Source of the DNA: Parundibacterium terreum
Lineage (GTDB): Bacteria; Pseudomonadota; Gammaproteobacteria; Burkholderiales; Burkholderiaceae_D
NCBI RefSeq assembly: GCF_014636315.1
Contig: NZ_BMED01000006.1
Location: 1 to 64,000 of the forward strand
Direction of reading: 5' to 3'
DNA length: 64,000 nucleotides
The notes below the pieces were generated by a model. It did no database searches and was not told the DNA's origin. It worked only from the letters and a program-made list of their open reading frames with translations. A program made the position numbers and the translations under genes. Below are positions 10,406 to 18,392 of the stretch, in pieces (the stretch's first letter is position 1; the number at the start of each line of letters is the position of its first letter).

Positions 10406-12645
10406 CAGGCATTGGCCGAGCTGGCTGCACTGGATGTTGCAGCAGTTGAGGCCAGTGCAGGCGCCGGACTCAGCAACTGCGCGCCTTTGTCGGTCAGGCG
10501 AAACACGGCATCGACCTTCAAGCCTTTGGGTAGTCCATGCGTGATGAACAGCATGGTGACCTTGCCTTTTAAGGCATTGACGGTGTGGGCGAACTGCTCT
10601 GCGGTATTGGCATCCAGCGCGCTGGTGGCTTCGTCAAAGATCAGGATGCTGGGGCGCTTCAGCAAGGCTCGGGCGATGGCAATGCGCTGTTTCTGCCCGC
10701 CGGAAAGGCCGGCACCGCGTTCGCCGATTTCGGTCTGGTAGCCTTTGGGCAGTGCTTCTATCGTGTGATGGATCTCGGCCATCTTGCAGGCGGCAGTGAT
10801 TTGCTCAAAGCTCGCATTGGGACTGGCCATCTGCAGGTTGTTGTAGATGGTGCCGGAAAATAGGGTCGTTTCTTGAGGCACCACACCAAAGTGGCTGCGC
10901 AGCTCATTGGCAGACAGGTAGCGGATATCAACGTTGTCAACCAGGATGCGGCCAGCGCTGGGCTGGTAAAAACCTTGCATCAGTTTGGCCAGCGTGCTTT
11001 TACCGCAACCTGACGGCCCCATGATGGCAATGGTCTGGCCGGACTGGATGTTGAGGCTGAGGTTCTCATAGACAAGCGGCAGGTGCTCTGCATATTTGAA
11101 GGCAATACCGTCGATCTGTACGCTGCCGTTGCCGCTGGCCTTGTTTTGTTCGCGGGCCGGGATGACCGAATAGGGCTCCACGGGCGCATTCATCAGGTCA
11201 CCCAGGCGTGCCACCGACAAGCTGGCTTGCTGAAATTGCTGCCACAGGCCGACCAGGCGCAGCATAGGTTGTGACAAGCGGCCGGAGAACATTTGGAAAG
11301 CCACCAGCATGCCTATCGTAAAGTCGGTATGGTGCATGACGGTATATGCACCTATGCCAAGCACCAGCAGGCTCATCAACTGTTCCATCAGGTTGGCAAT
11401 GGTGTTGTAGGTGTTGGCAAGCTGCTTGGTCGCGAAGCCTGCTTGCAGGTAGCTGGCCAGATAGCCGCTGTAGCGGCTGCTGAGTTGCGGTTCCAGTTGC
11501 AGTGATTTGACGGTTTCCAGGCCGACGATATATTCAGTCAGGAAGGCCTGGTTACGCGCACCCAGCTGAAATTGTTCTTGCAACCGGGTCTGGAAGATGG
11601 GCGCAATGACGATACTGAGGGTGACGATCACCGCCAGGATGGCCAGCACGATCAAGGTCAGCGTCACGCTGTAGTAGAACATGATGGCGACAAAGATCAG
11701 CAGGAAGGGAAAATCCAGGACCAGGGTGACAGCAGCGCTGGCAATGAACTCACGGATGGTCTCTACCCCATGCAGGCGGGCGGCGATAACGCCGGTAGCC
11801 CGGTGCTGGAAGTACATGGGAGGCAACTTGAACAGGCGCTCGAACACCGATGAGCCGAGTACTGCGTCGACGCGGTTACCGGTGTGTAGCACCAGATATT
11901 GGCGCAACCAGGACAGCCCGGCGGAGAACAGCATGAAGACGCCCATGCCGATGGCAATTACCCATAGCGTGCTCTCGGTGCGGTGCACAACCACCTTGTC
12001 GATGATGGCTTGGGTAAATAACGGCGTTGCCAGCGCGATCAACTGGATCACCAGCGAAGCCAGCAAGATTTCTTGCCACAGCTTTTTATGTTTTAGCAAC
12101 TCTGGCACAAACCAGCTGAAGCCGAACTTGCGTTGTTCGCGCGCGGCATTGTCGCTATCGGGATCGGTGGCCGGGTCGGCTTTAGGGGTGATGCTGGCGA
12201 CGTGGCCGAGGTAGCGTTCTTTGAATTCGGCTAGGGTAATAGTGCGGGGTGTGGTGTCGTTATGCTCGACGATCAGGAAGTTATTGCCGTCTGCTTGCAG
12301 GATCAGGGCTAGGGTGCCGCTGTCGGGGCTTGGTCCGGTAGGTAGCGCGGGTTGACCAGCAGCGGTTGCTGCGTCGCTTACGATAGTGGATGCACTAGAT
12401 AATTCCGCAGGAGCTTCGAGCCAGCAAACTAGCGGGAAGTTCTTTTGATGCAACTTCTCGGCCTTCACCTTGCGTAAGCTTGCCTCAAAACCCAGGGATT
12501 CGGCGGCGCTTAATAAAGTGTCCCCGGTATAGGGTGCGGCAAATTGTTGCTGAGCAAGATCAGGAGAAAATGGCTTGCGATGTAGTGCACAGACGCCTTG
12601 TAAAACCCAAAAAAAGGCCTGGCCATTAAGCAAGCGGTGATTCAT
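10405..12645 (-). CDS. HlyB-type ABC exporter with degenerate C39-like domain
   Basis: 746 residues; inner-membrane ATPase that should export the RTX protein. Residues 1-150 form a peptidase C39-like domain that lacks the usual catalytic Cys context, as in HlyB where it acts as a substrate-docking domain. A membrane domain follows (~190-470). The nucleotide-binding domain has Walker A GPSGCGKST (Lys549), signature LSGGQKQR, Walker B ILIFDEATSALD and the H-loop His in FITHGLP. The C-terminus is Ala/Ser-rich. This is the first gene of the secretion operon; the region before it is AT-rich and could hold its promoter. Substrate assignment rests on the downstream RTX gene. Confidence 0.96.
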   Translation of the reverse strand: MNHRLLNGQAFFWVLQGVCALHRKPFSPDLAQQQFAAPYTGDTLLSAAESLGFEASLRKVKAEKLHQKNFPLVCWLEAPAELSSASTIVSDAATAAGQPALPTGPSPDSGTLALILQADGNNFLIVEHNDTTPRTITLAEFKERYLGHVASITPKADPATDPDSDNAAREQRKFGFSWFVPELLKHKKLWQEILLASLVIQLIALATPLFTQAIIDKVVVHRTESTLWVIAIGMGVFMLFSAGLSWLRQYLVLHTGNRVDAVLGSSVFERLFKLPPMYFQHRATGVIAARLHGVETIREFIASAAVTLVLDFPFLLIFVAIMFYYSVTLTLIVLAILAVIVTLSIVIAPIFQTRLQEQFQLGARNQAFLTEYIVGLETVKSLQLEPQLSSRYSGYLASYLQAGFATKQLANTYNTIANLMEQLMSLLVLGIGAYTVMHHTDFTIGMLVAFQMFSGRLSQPMLRLVGLWQQFQQASLSVARLGDLMNAPVEPYSVIPAREQNKASGNGSVQIDGIAFKYAEHLPLVYENLSLNIQSGQTIAIMGPSGCGKSTLAKLMQGFYQPSAGRILVDNVDIRYLSANELRSHFGVVPQETTLFSGTIYNNLQMASPNASFEQITAACKMAEIHHTIEALPKGYQTEIGERGAGLSGGQKQRIAIARALLKRPSILIFDEATSALDANTAEQFAHTVNALKGKVTMLFITHGLPKGLKVDAVFRLTDKGAQLLSPAPALASTAATSSAASSANA

Positions 12646-12991
12646 GTTTTCTTAGTGCAATATTGCTCATGGGTTAAGGATATTCGAGCATACACTGCGA
12701 CACATTGTTTTACAATCTCTTTACAATTGTTTTTTTGTATTTTCTTTTTATTAATTAGATGTGTCACAGGCAGACTTACTTTTTTAAGTTATGCGAATAT
12801 GGCCGGGAGATGACAGAGTGACGTACAAAGGCAAATGTACTTGCAACGCTACAAAGCAACGGTAGTCGGCGCAGAAAATTCCTATACACAAGGTCGTTAG
12901 TCTGAGTAGCCAGACATTTCTTTATTAGGATGACTACTATTCTTAAATAATCCTAATATTTTCCTAAATAAAGATAATTCCACCATTTGGG
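12646..12991. other. AT-rich intergenic region before the secretion operon
   Basis: No convincing gene. The half nearest the exporter is very AT-rich on the coding (minus) strand, with runs of A and TTGTAAA-like words, and is the likely promoter region for the exporter operon. A 7-bp inverted repeat ATTAGGA (12924-12930) / TCCTAAT (12951-12957) lies near the end of the neighbouring 317-residue gene and may be a weak terminator or operator; it has no T-tract. Confidence 0.4.
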
Positions 12992-13945
12992 CTAGGATAT
13001 CCAGTCGTTGACGCTAAGTCGCTTGCTCTTCTTGCGAGTCATGATAACGGGCTTGCTCCAATTAAAAATTGAAGCGGAAAGGCGCTGCTTCTTCGCACGA
13101 AATACGGTCAGAAACATACCCTTAATGTTGTCGATAAGCGTGGGTTCAAAGTCCACGTGCAGCGGGTAACCTGGTGGATACTTCCTTCGCTCCCACCAAA
13201 TAAAGATGCGAGACTGAATGAACAGGCCGACTAAAACAATGCCCATCGCAAAACATGAACCGAGCAATGGTGGAATTGTAGTGGGCGTTTGGAAGAAGTC
13301 CGAAAAGCTATAGTTTCTATAGATAAGCCAGGAACTGATCGGCAACCCCACCAGCATATTTGCTATAGCTAACAGAACAATGAAATTGGCAAGACGTTCG
13401 CCGAGTCCTGCTTTGACCTCATCGGCCTGGTGATCGAGGCTTACGGCTTGACCACGAATTCGCCCGAGAATATCGATGTCCACCATGGCCTTTCCGCCGT
13501 AGAACAATATGATATTGAGAAAATCTCCTGGATTGATGCAATCAAAATAGATGTCTACGCTTTGCTCATCGACCTGGGCCGCAGAGCATGCGAGTTGATC
13601 GTCGTTCGAAAAGGAGTCTGCCTTGATGATATAAGCTTCTTTGCCTACGGCCAGGCGCAGCGGCGCATTGTCGAGAAAGTCAGATGGTGAAATTTCTTGC
13701 GTCCCTCGATTCCAGACTAAAACGTTAAGAGCGTACACACCTCGGTGTGTACGGCCAGATGGGTCAGTTATTTGAAAGGGGAAATCCGCGGGTAATTCCG
13801 AGACGATTCCACGCATAACAATGTGTGCCTGGAGATGCTTCCCACGAGTGGGCGATTTTCTACCCAGAATAGCTGCGGCGACGCGTAGGAGTCCACTGCC
13901 TATTGGTCCAATTGGTTCGCTAGGTATCATTGAGTGTCCTTTCAT
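12992..13945 (-). CDS. Hypothetical two-span membrane protein (317 aa)
   Basis: Family not recognised. The N-terminal ~190 residues are soluble and beta-rich (ITDPSGRTHRGVYALNVLVWNRG), reminiscent of a ligand-binding or Ig-like fold. Two membrane segments follow, near 195-215 (FIVLLAIANMLVGLPISSWL) and 232-255 (LLGSCFAMGIVLVGLFIQS), with a basic cytosolic tail. ATG codons for residues 1 and 6 are both possible starts. It is transcribed in the same direction as the secretion operon but 346 bases from it, so membership is doubtful. The layout (extracytoplasmic or cytosolic sensor domain plus two spans) resembles defence or signalling membrane proteins only in general shape. Confidence 0.75.
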   Translation of the reverse strand: MKGHSMIPSEPIGPIGSGLLRVAAAILGRKSPTRGKHLQAHIVMRGIVSELPADFPFQITDPSGRTHRGVYALNVLVWNRGTQEISPSDFLDNAPLRLAVGKEAYIIKADSFSNDDQLACSAAQVDEQSVDIYFDCINPGDFLNIILFYGGKAMVDIDILGRIRGQAVSLDHQADEVKAGLGERLANFIVLLAIANMLVGLPISSWLIYRNYSFSDFFQTPTTIPPLLGSCFAMGIVLVGLFIQSRIFIWWERRKYPPGYPLHVDFEPTLIDNIKGMFLTVFRAKKQRLSASIFNWSKPVIMTRKKSKRLSVNDWIS

Positions 13946-14505
13946 TAAATGTGATTAGAAAATTTTTGGCTCTTGCTTCCGACCACGACGGGCCGTTATG
14001 AAATATGCTGCCGCCCATAGCAGGCGAGAATTTCCATAGGGAAACATCCCATTCTAACAAAACGTTTCTGCGCCCTTTCACCGGGGTGTTTGCGCTAGGC
14101 CGCCCCCAGATCTCTCGATCAATAATCGACTTTGGATATGTTTTCGGATAAATATATTCAATGCTTCACTAAAGCAGGTGTCTGGCAGGCGTTAATGAAC
14201 CAGCGCTCATCCCCATCCCCATCCTCAACGTTTAGATGCATATCGTGACATCGGGGAGCCTCCGATATGCGGGTGCGCGCGACAATCTGTAATAGCAAGC
14301 TACCGTTGCTGTTGTGGTTCAATGCGAGCTCCAAGTCCGGCGCCAACAGGCCCCGTTTTCAATAATCTGCGTCCAGGGCCTTTCCAGAAGTGCTCAAGCT
14401 GTTGCTCTTTCGACACAACACAAAAATTGTGTTTTTTTATATTCAAATTAACAAAATAAAGGCGCAATATTAGTGCTCTTTGAGGTATTCATTTAGGAGG
14501 CGTCG
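13946..14505. other. Intergenic region between divergent genes
   Basis: About 560 bases between the 317-residue minus-strand gene and the plus-strand lipoprotein. A 62-codon minus ORF (14158-14346) shows no recognisable features or good ribosome site and was not accepted. The segment contains a terminator-like hairpin at 14417-14437 and ends with a strong ribosome site (AGGAGG) before the lipoprotein start at 14506. Confidence 0.5.
14417..14440 (+). terminator. Terminator-like hairpin with T-tract
   Basis: Arms AACACAA (14417-14423) and TTGTGTT (14427-14433) with an AAA loop, followed by further T residues. The stem is AT-rich and lies 65 bases before the lipoprotein gene. It may insulate that gene from upstream read-through. 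No upstream plus-strand gene is visible, so the role is uncertain. Confidence 0.4.
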
Positions 14506-15027
14506 ATGAAACCAGGGCCATTGTTATTGTTGTTGACAATATTTGGAGGATTGGCCGGATGCGCTGGACTGGAGGTGACGCCGATTCCACCTGGTGAAGC
14601 CGGGAAGACTGAAGACGAAAAGGCAACTGGTTTCCGATATTATGAAACATCCCCATTCCTGCTAATTTATACGGATGGCAAAGGGGGCTTGGTATCGAAA
14701 CTGCTCTACTTGCCTGATATGACGAAGAAGCGCTCAATCAGGCCTTATGCCTACCTCTCATCAAACAACACAACACTGAAATTCGAAAATGGTACTTTGG
14801 TAGAAGCCAAGGCAATCATTGATGAAACGGTCATCCCAACTTCGGTAATTTCTGGTCTCGCAAAGGTAGCCATAGCAGGTGCATCTGCCAATGCTCCCGA
14901 CAAAACCACACCGACCGACAGCTTGCCGGGTGCATACCTATATCGAATTGTACAAACAAACGATACGTGGACCCTGGTGGGGAATCAAAGCACGCGGATC
15001 ATGTATCTGCCAAAGGACAAACAATGA
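14506..15027 (+). CDS. Hypothetical lipoprotein (173 aa), first gene of metalloprotease operon
   Basis: A signal peptide with lipobox LAGC (Cys19) predicts a membrane-anchored lipoprotein. The mature domain starts with a segment TGFRYYETSPFLLIYTDGKGG followed by LLYLPDM, a pattern seen in small conserved lipoproteins with no assigned function. A strong AGGAGG ribosome site lies 7 bases before the ATG. The stop overlaps the next start (ATGA at 15024-15027), so it forms a translationally coupled unit with the following lipoprotein and the metalloprotease-like gene. Confidence 0.85.
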   Translation: MKPGPLLLLLTIFGGLAGCAGLEVTPIPPGEAGKTEDEKATGFRYYETSPFLLIYTDGKGGLVSKLLYLPDMTKKRSIRPYAYLSSNNTTLKFENGTLVEAKAIIDETVIPTSVISGLAKVAIAGASANAPDKTTPTDSLPGAYLYRIVQTNDTWTLVGNQSTRIMYLPKDKQ

Positions 15028-16277
15028 AAAATCTCATAAGTTGTCTGATGGTATCGAGTCTCCTACTTTTATCCGGTTGCGTGTCAATCGTGAAGAGCGA
15101 GAAAGTGGGAGAGAACTCTAAGGAATCTAAGGAGGCTAAGGAGGCTAAGGGGGCTCAAGGGGCTCAGGCGGCTAAGGGGGCTAAGGGGGCTAAGGGGTTA
15201 CATTACTTTTTGCCACAGCCGGTAATCCAAATGACACCGAAGATAGACGGCTCGATGGAGGTCGAAGTCGTCTATTGGCCCGATACCAATAACGAATATG
15301 TTGTCACTGCGGAGTCGTACCTTGGAAAGTACACGCTTGACCTGAACATAGATAAAAGTGGATTTCTAGGATCGGTTAGCCTTGAAGCAGATAGTTCTGG
15401 CATTGCCAAACAAGCCTTAGATAGTGCCACCGAGCTTCGTGTCGCCAAAATGAATGCGACAAAGGAACGAGCCAAGACTGAAGCAGCGGACGCCAAAGCC
15501 AAAGAGGAAAAACAGGCGAGCGCAATTGCAGCAGCTGACGCAGCAGTGAAAAAAGCCCAATTGGACCTAGCAATTGCGCAGAGTAAACTGGATTTGTTGA
15601 TGGATACGAAGGGTGCTCCCACACCACCCACAGACATCAACGCCCAAATTCTAGTTGCGCAAATCGACTTAGCCTCAAAACAAGTCAGTTTAAATCATGC
15701 TATAAGCGATAAATCTCAAATCGCAAGCTCGAATGGGGTTGCAAGTAAAGGTGACAACGCAAATGCACCTGGAGATGATCAAGTTGAGAAAACTAAATCC
15801 GCTCCTACAGCACCGGAGCCAAGTTTTTTCTTAGTCCGAATGAATGCGAAAAGTGTTTCGCTGGAGCCGGCTTTTACCCAGTCATATCGCGAAACTTGGA
15901 CACCGCCACTGCCGCCAAAAAAAGCTGATCCGGAACTGATCATCAAGGTCATATCGCCTGTGGCGCGGCTAAAAGGTGGACGGGGACCTGTCTCGGTTGT
16001 CACGGCCAACCAACCTCTACGAGACGTGACATTTGACTCATTCACGTTGCCGACAAAGGCTCCTCCGCCAATGATCGCTGTGCAATCCGACGGATTGACA
16101 GTAAACATCCACATGTCCGACAAAACACCACGGGGCGATTATTCACTTAAGCTCAACTTTACAACAACCGCCAAATTCGATGAGGTCGAAGCATTCAATG
16201 CAAAAGCGGATGGCAAGGGCGTCACTAAAATGAAACTTACTCCTGCCTTGAGAACGGTGACAGTGAGGGTGGAGTGA
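15024..16277 (+). CDS. Hypothetical lipoprotein with tandem KEA/KGA repeat and coiled coil (417 aa)
   Basis: The start at 15024 is chosen because it overlaps the previous stop and gives a clean lipoprotein signal (lipobox LSGC, Cys near 17); an upstream in-frame start lacks both. After the lipobox comes a low-complexity run of KEA/KGA/QGA triplets encoded by a 9-bp tandem repeat. A beta-rich domain, an Ala/Lys-rich coiled coil (~135-215) and a C-terminal beta-rich domain (~290-417) follow. No family recognised. It overlaps the next gene (TGATG), so three proteins are made in coupled fashion. A surface scaffold anchored by lipid with a flexible tether is a plausible reading, not a demonstrated one. 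Confidence 0.85.
   Translation: MKNLISCLMVSSLLLLSGCVSIVKSEKVGENSKESKEAKEAKGAQGAQAAKGAKGAKGLHYFLPQPVIQMTPKIDGSMEVEVVYWPDTNNEYVVTAESYLGKYTLDLNIDKSGFLGSVSLEADSSGIAKQALDSATELRVAKMNATKERAKTEAADAKAKEEKQASAIAAADAAVKKAQLDLAIAQSKLDLLMDTKGAPTPPTDINAQILVAQIDLASKQVSLNHAISDKSQIASSNGVASKGDNANAPGDDQVEKTKSAPTAPEPSFFLVRMNAKSVSLEPAFTQSYRETWTPPLPPKKADPELIIKVISPVARLKGGRGPVSVVTANQPLRDVTFDSFTLPTKAPPPMIAVQSDGLTVNIHMSDKTPRGDYSLKLNFTTTAKFDEVEAFNAKADGKGVTKMKLTPALRTVTVRVE
15120..15197 (+). repeat. 9-bp coding minisatellite (about 8.7 units)
   Basis: Units of the type AAGGRGGCT run head to tail inside the lipoprotein gene. The first unit (AAGGAATCT, 15120-15128) is most diverged; four later units are AAGGGGGCT or nearly so. 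The 9-base period keeps the frame, so copy-number change would lengthen or shorten the tether by three residues per unit without breaking the protein. Confidence 0.9.
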
Positions 16278-17692
16278 TGAGTATTCAATTGCGCCTTGGT
16301 ATAGCGGTATTGTCACAGCGGCCCAATGCCGTGAACATTGCCAAACGAATTGCCAACGAAGTGGCCGTTCCTTTTTTGAATGGCTCCAACCACGATATAG
16401 TCCTGCGCCCTTTTGTATCCAGGCTAGATCTAGGCAGCGACTACACTGGCCCCTTGGACACCGAATCGCTGCAGCGCGTTTTGTACACTCTTCAACCTGG
16501 CGCTCCAGAGTCGCAAGTGGATATAGGTCTGCTGCTGGCAGATTCGTTCCAGCCACGACAGGATTATTTCGGGCTGATGTTCGACACAGATTATTCTCCG
16601 CAATCTACTAATCAGTATGAGTGGCGTGCTCGCGAGGGCGCAAGTATATTCTTGGACGGCATTGCAGCGAGGCGTAATGCTGCCGATTTCGAAGATGAGT
16701 GTGTATACACGGCCATCCATGAATTGGGACACGTGTTTAATTTATTCCATTCTCCCGCGCCTTCTTATATGGAACGTTCGGCCACATTCCCGACGACATT
16801 TCCGCTCAAGAGTTGCGCATTTTCTACCGCTGAGACTCAATTACTACGACAGTGTTCGTCGAGCGAATATATACGCCCCGGTGGATCTGCATTTGGTGTC
16901 TTAGGCGGACTAGCTAAAGGTAATGTATACGAAAGCGAGGCAAATGCACCGGACCTTCCTAAACTTCGAATTAAGATGGACCGAACAGCATTTTGGCAGT
17001 TCGAGCCTGTGGAACTGGATGTTGAATTTAGCTTGCCGGAAAAAGGAGGGTGGAAATCCAGACCGATTCCAGATCGTCTTGACACAGGATTTGACGACTT
17101 TAATATTTGGATCGAAGAACCTAGTGGTGAGAAGCGCCGCTATCGTTCAATCAAACACTTTTGCCAAAGTACTGCCCACCTCGATGTGAGTCCAGATAAG
17201 CCATTTCGACGAGATATTAGTATCTTTGGCCAAAGCGGCTCGTTCGCTTTTCAAAAGATTGGCGTTCATCGTGTATACGCCACATTTAAGATTGCCGACA
17301 GAGTGACTATTTCGTCCAACTCTATCGAACTCGAAATACTGCCTCCGCGATGGGAGGATTCATACTTCGTAGCAGCACATAAAGTGCTACACGATGTCGA
17401 CCTAAGTCGGTTACTTTATTACCGCACGCTAGACCGTTCACGCAAGCGAAAACTACGTCAGCTATACGATCTGGCCGCGATCAAAAAACGTCATCCGCTG
17501 ACCGGTGCAATTCAATATGGCCTTGGGCGCGCGCTGGCACATCAGGTAGAGCATGGAAAAAGCAAGGGAAGCACATTGGCGAATTTTACTAGCCAGGCCC
17601 AGTTATATCTCTCTGCAGCCACGAAACGCAAAGATCTAGGCCTTCACAGACGCGAAGTCGCGGAACGGAAACTAGCTAGTATGAAGAAATAA
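16277..17692 (+). CDS. Metzincin-like zinc metalloprotease domain protein
   Basis: 471 residues from the ATG at 16277, which overlaps the previous stop (TGATG); a GTG one codon upstream is also in frame. The zinc site HELGHVFNLFH (His148, Glu149, His152, His158) fits the metzincin pattern HExxHxxNxxH, with the family's Gly replaced by Asn. A following Met165 in SYM could be the Met-turn. No signal peptide is visible, so it may act in the cytoplasm or be exported by another route. The C-terminal ~230 residues include a beta-rich domain and a helical, basic end. A protease or an inactive peptidase-like binding protein are both possible; catalytic residues are present. Partners are the two lipoproteins upstream. 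Confidence 0.82.
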   Translation: MSIQLRLGIAVLSQRPNAVNIAKRIANEVAVPFLNGSNHDIVLRPFVSRLDLGSDYTGPLDTESLQRVLYTLQPGAPESQVDIGLLLADSFQPRQDYFGLMFDTDYSPQSTNQYEWRAREGASIFLDGIAARRNAADFEDECVYTAIHELGHVFNLFHSPAPSYMERSATFPTTFPLKSCAFSTAETQLLRQCSSSEYIRPGGSAFGVLGGLAKGNVYESEANAPDLPKLRIKMDRTAFWQFEPVELDVEFSLPEKGGWKSRPIPDRLDTGFDDFNIWIEEPSGEKRRYRSIKHFCQSTAHLDVSPDKPFRRDISIFGQSGSFAFQKIGVHRVYATFKIADRVTISSNSIELEILPPRWEDSYFVAAHKVLHDVDLSRLLYYRTLDRSRKRKLRQLYDLAAIKKRHPLTGAIQYGLGRALAHQVEHGKSKGSTLANFTSQAQLYLSAATKRKDLGLHRREVAERKLASMKK

Positions 17693-17880
17693 GCAGTGCA
17701 CGCGCAGTATTAAGAAGTATCTTATGCCTCGCGAGAGGCGACTCTTGAATCGCGATTTACAACCATTCAATCATGCTTAAGTTGCTCAGCATTTATTCGG
17801 TGACGCCGAATTGACTCAAACGTAACCAGAGGAAGCTCGCTGAAGTACTGGGCGGATCTAAAACGCAAACGGAGAAAACC

Positions 17881-18177
17881 ATGTATACCGGGACAAAAGC
17901 AGCCACAGGTTCTGCAGTTACGGCAGGCGCGGCTGCCGGGATCGCAAATGCCAGTTACGTCTATTTAGGCGCTGTCGCTGCGGCTGAAGCCGCAGGCCTA
18001 ACTGGTGCGGCTGCAACAACATCAGCCCTTGCGACGCTTGGTGGTGGTGCTGTCGCTGCCGGCGGCGGTGGAATGGCGGCCGGCGTAATGGCTGTCGCAA
18101 GCGCTGCTGCCTGGCCCGCAGCAGCCGTTGCAGTCACCGTATTCGGCGGATACAAGCTGTATAAATGGCTCAGGTAG
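17881..18177 (+). CDS. Glycine-zipper hydrophobic mini-protein (98 aa)
   Basis: An Ala/Gly-rich, very hydrophobic protein with the block TLGGGAVAAGGGGMAAGVMA (residues ~53-72), a glycine-zipper arrangement known from membrane-inserting and pore-forming segments, and a basic tail YKLYKWLR. A GGAG ribosome site lies 6 bases before the ATG. It is 188 bases after the metalloprotease gene on the same strand and 215 bases before the RES gene. Similar LGGGxxAAGGxGM blocks occur in membrane-acting effector proteins; a membrane-active toxin, bacteriocin-like peptide or effector subunit is possible. No immunity protein is identified. Confidence 0.72.
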   Translation: MYTGTKAATGSAVTAGAAAGIANASYVYLGAVAAAEAAGLTGAAATTSALATLGGGAVAAGGGGMAAGVMAVASAAAWPAAAVAVTVFGGYKLYKWLR

Positions 18178-18392
18178 CCCAAGGAAAATCGGGAATATAC
18201 GCATCAATTTGCCATTTTCATGGTTTGCGAAAATTCTAAATTGACAAACAGAATGCTCGAGCGTGCTTTAGTGCGGTAAGAGCCCTGGGGTTAACTACTT
18301 GTTTCGCATGTACAGGGATAAGTGATCCATGCTCAACCGACATAAAGACTATCGCAGGCATGCGCCTACTTGATGTTGATCTGAGGATATTT

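Noticed and set aside
9074..10741. Long plus-strand ORFs over the HlyD and ABC genes (180 and 374 codons)
   Set aside because: They are antisense to strongly supported genes with intact motifs and have no recognisable protein features.
14158..14346. 62-codon minus ORF in the 560-base gap
   Set aside because: No ribosome site, no signal or family feature; better treated as chance.
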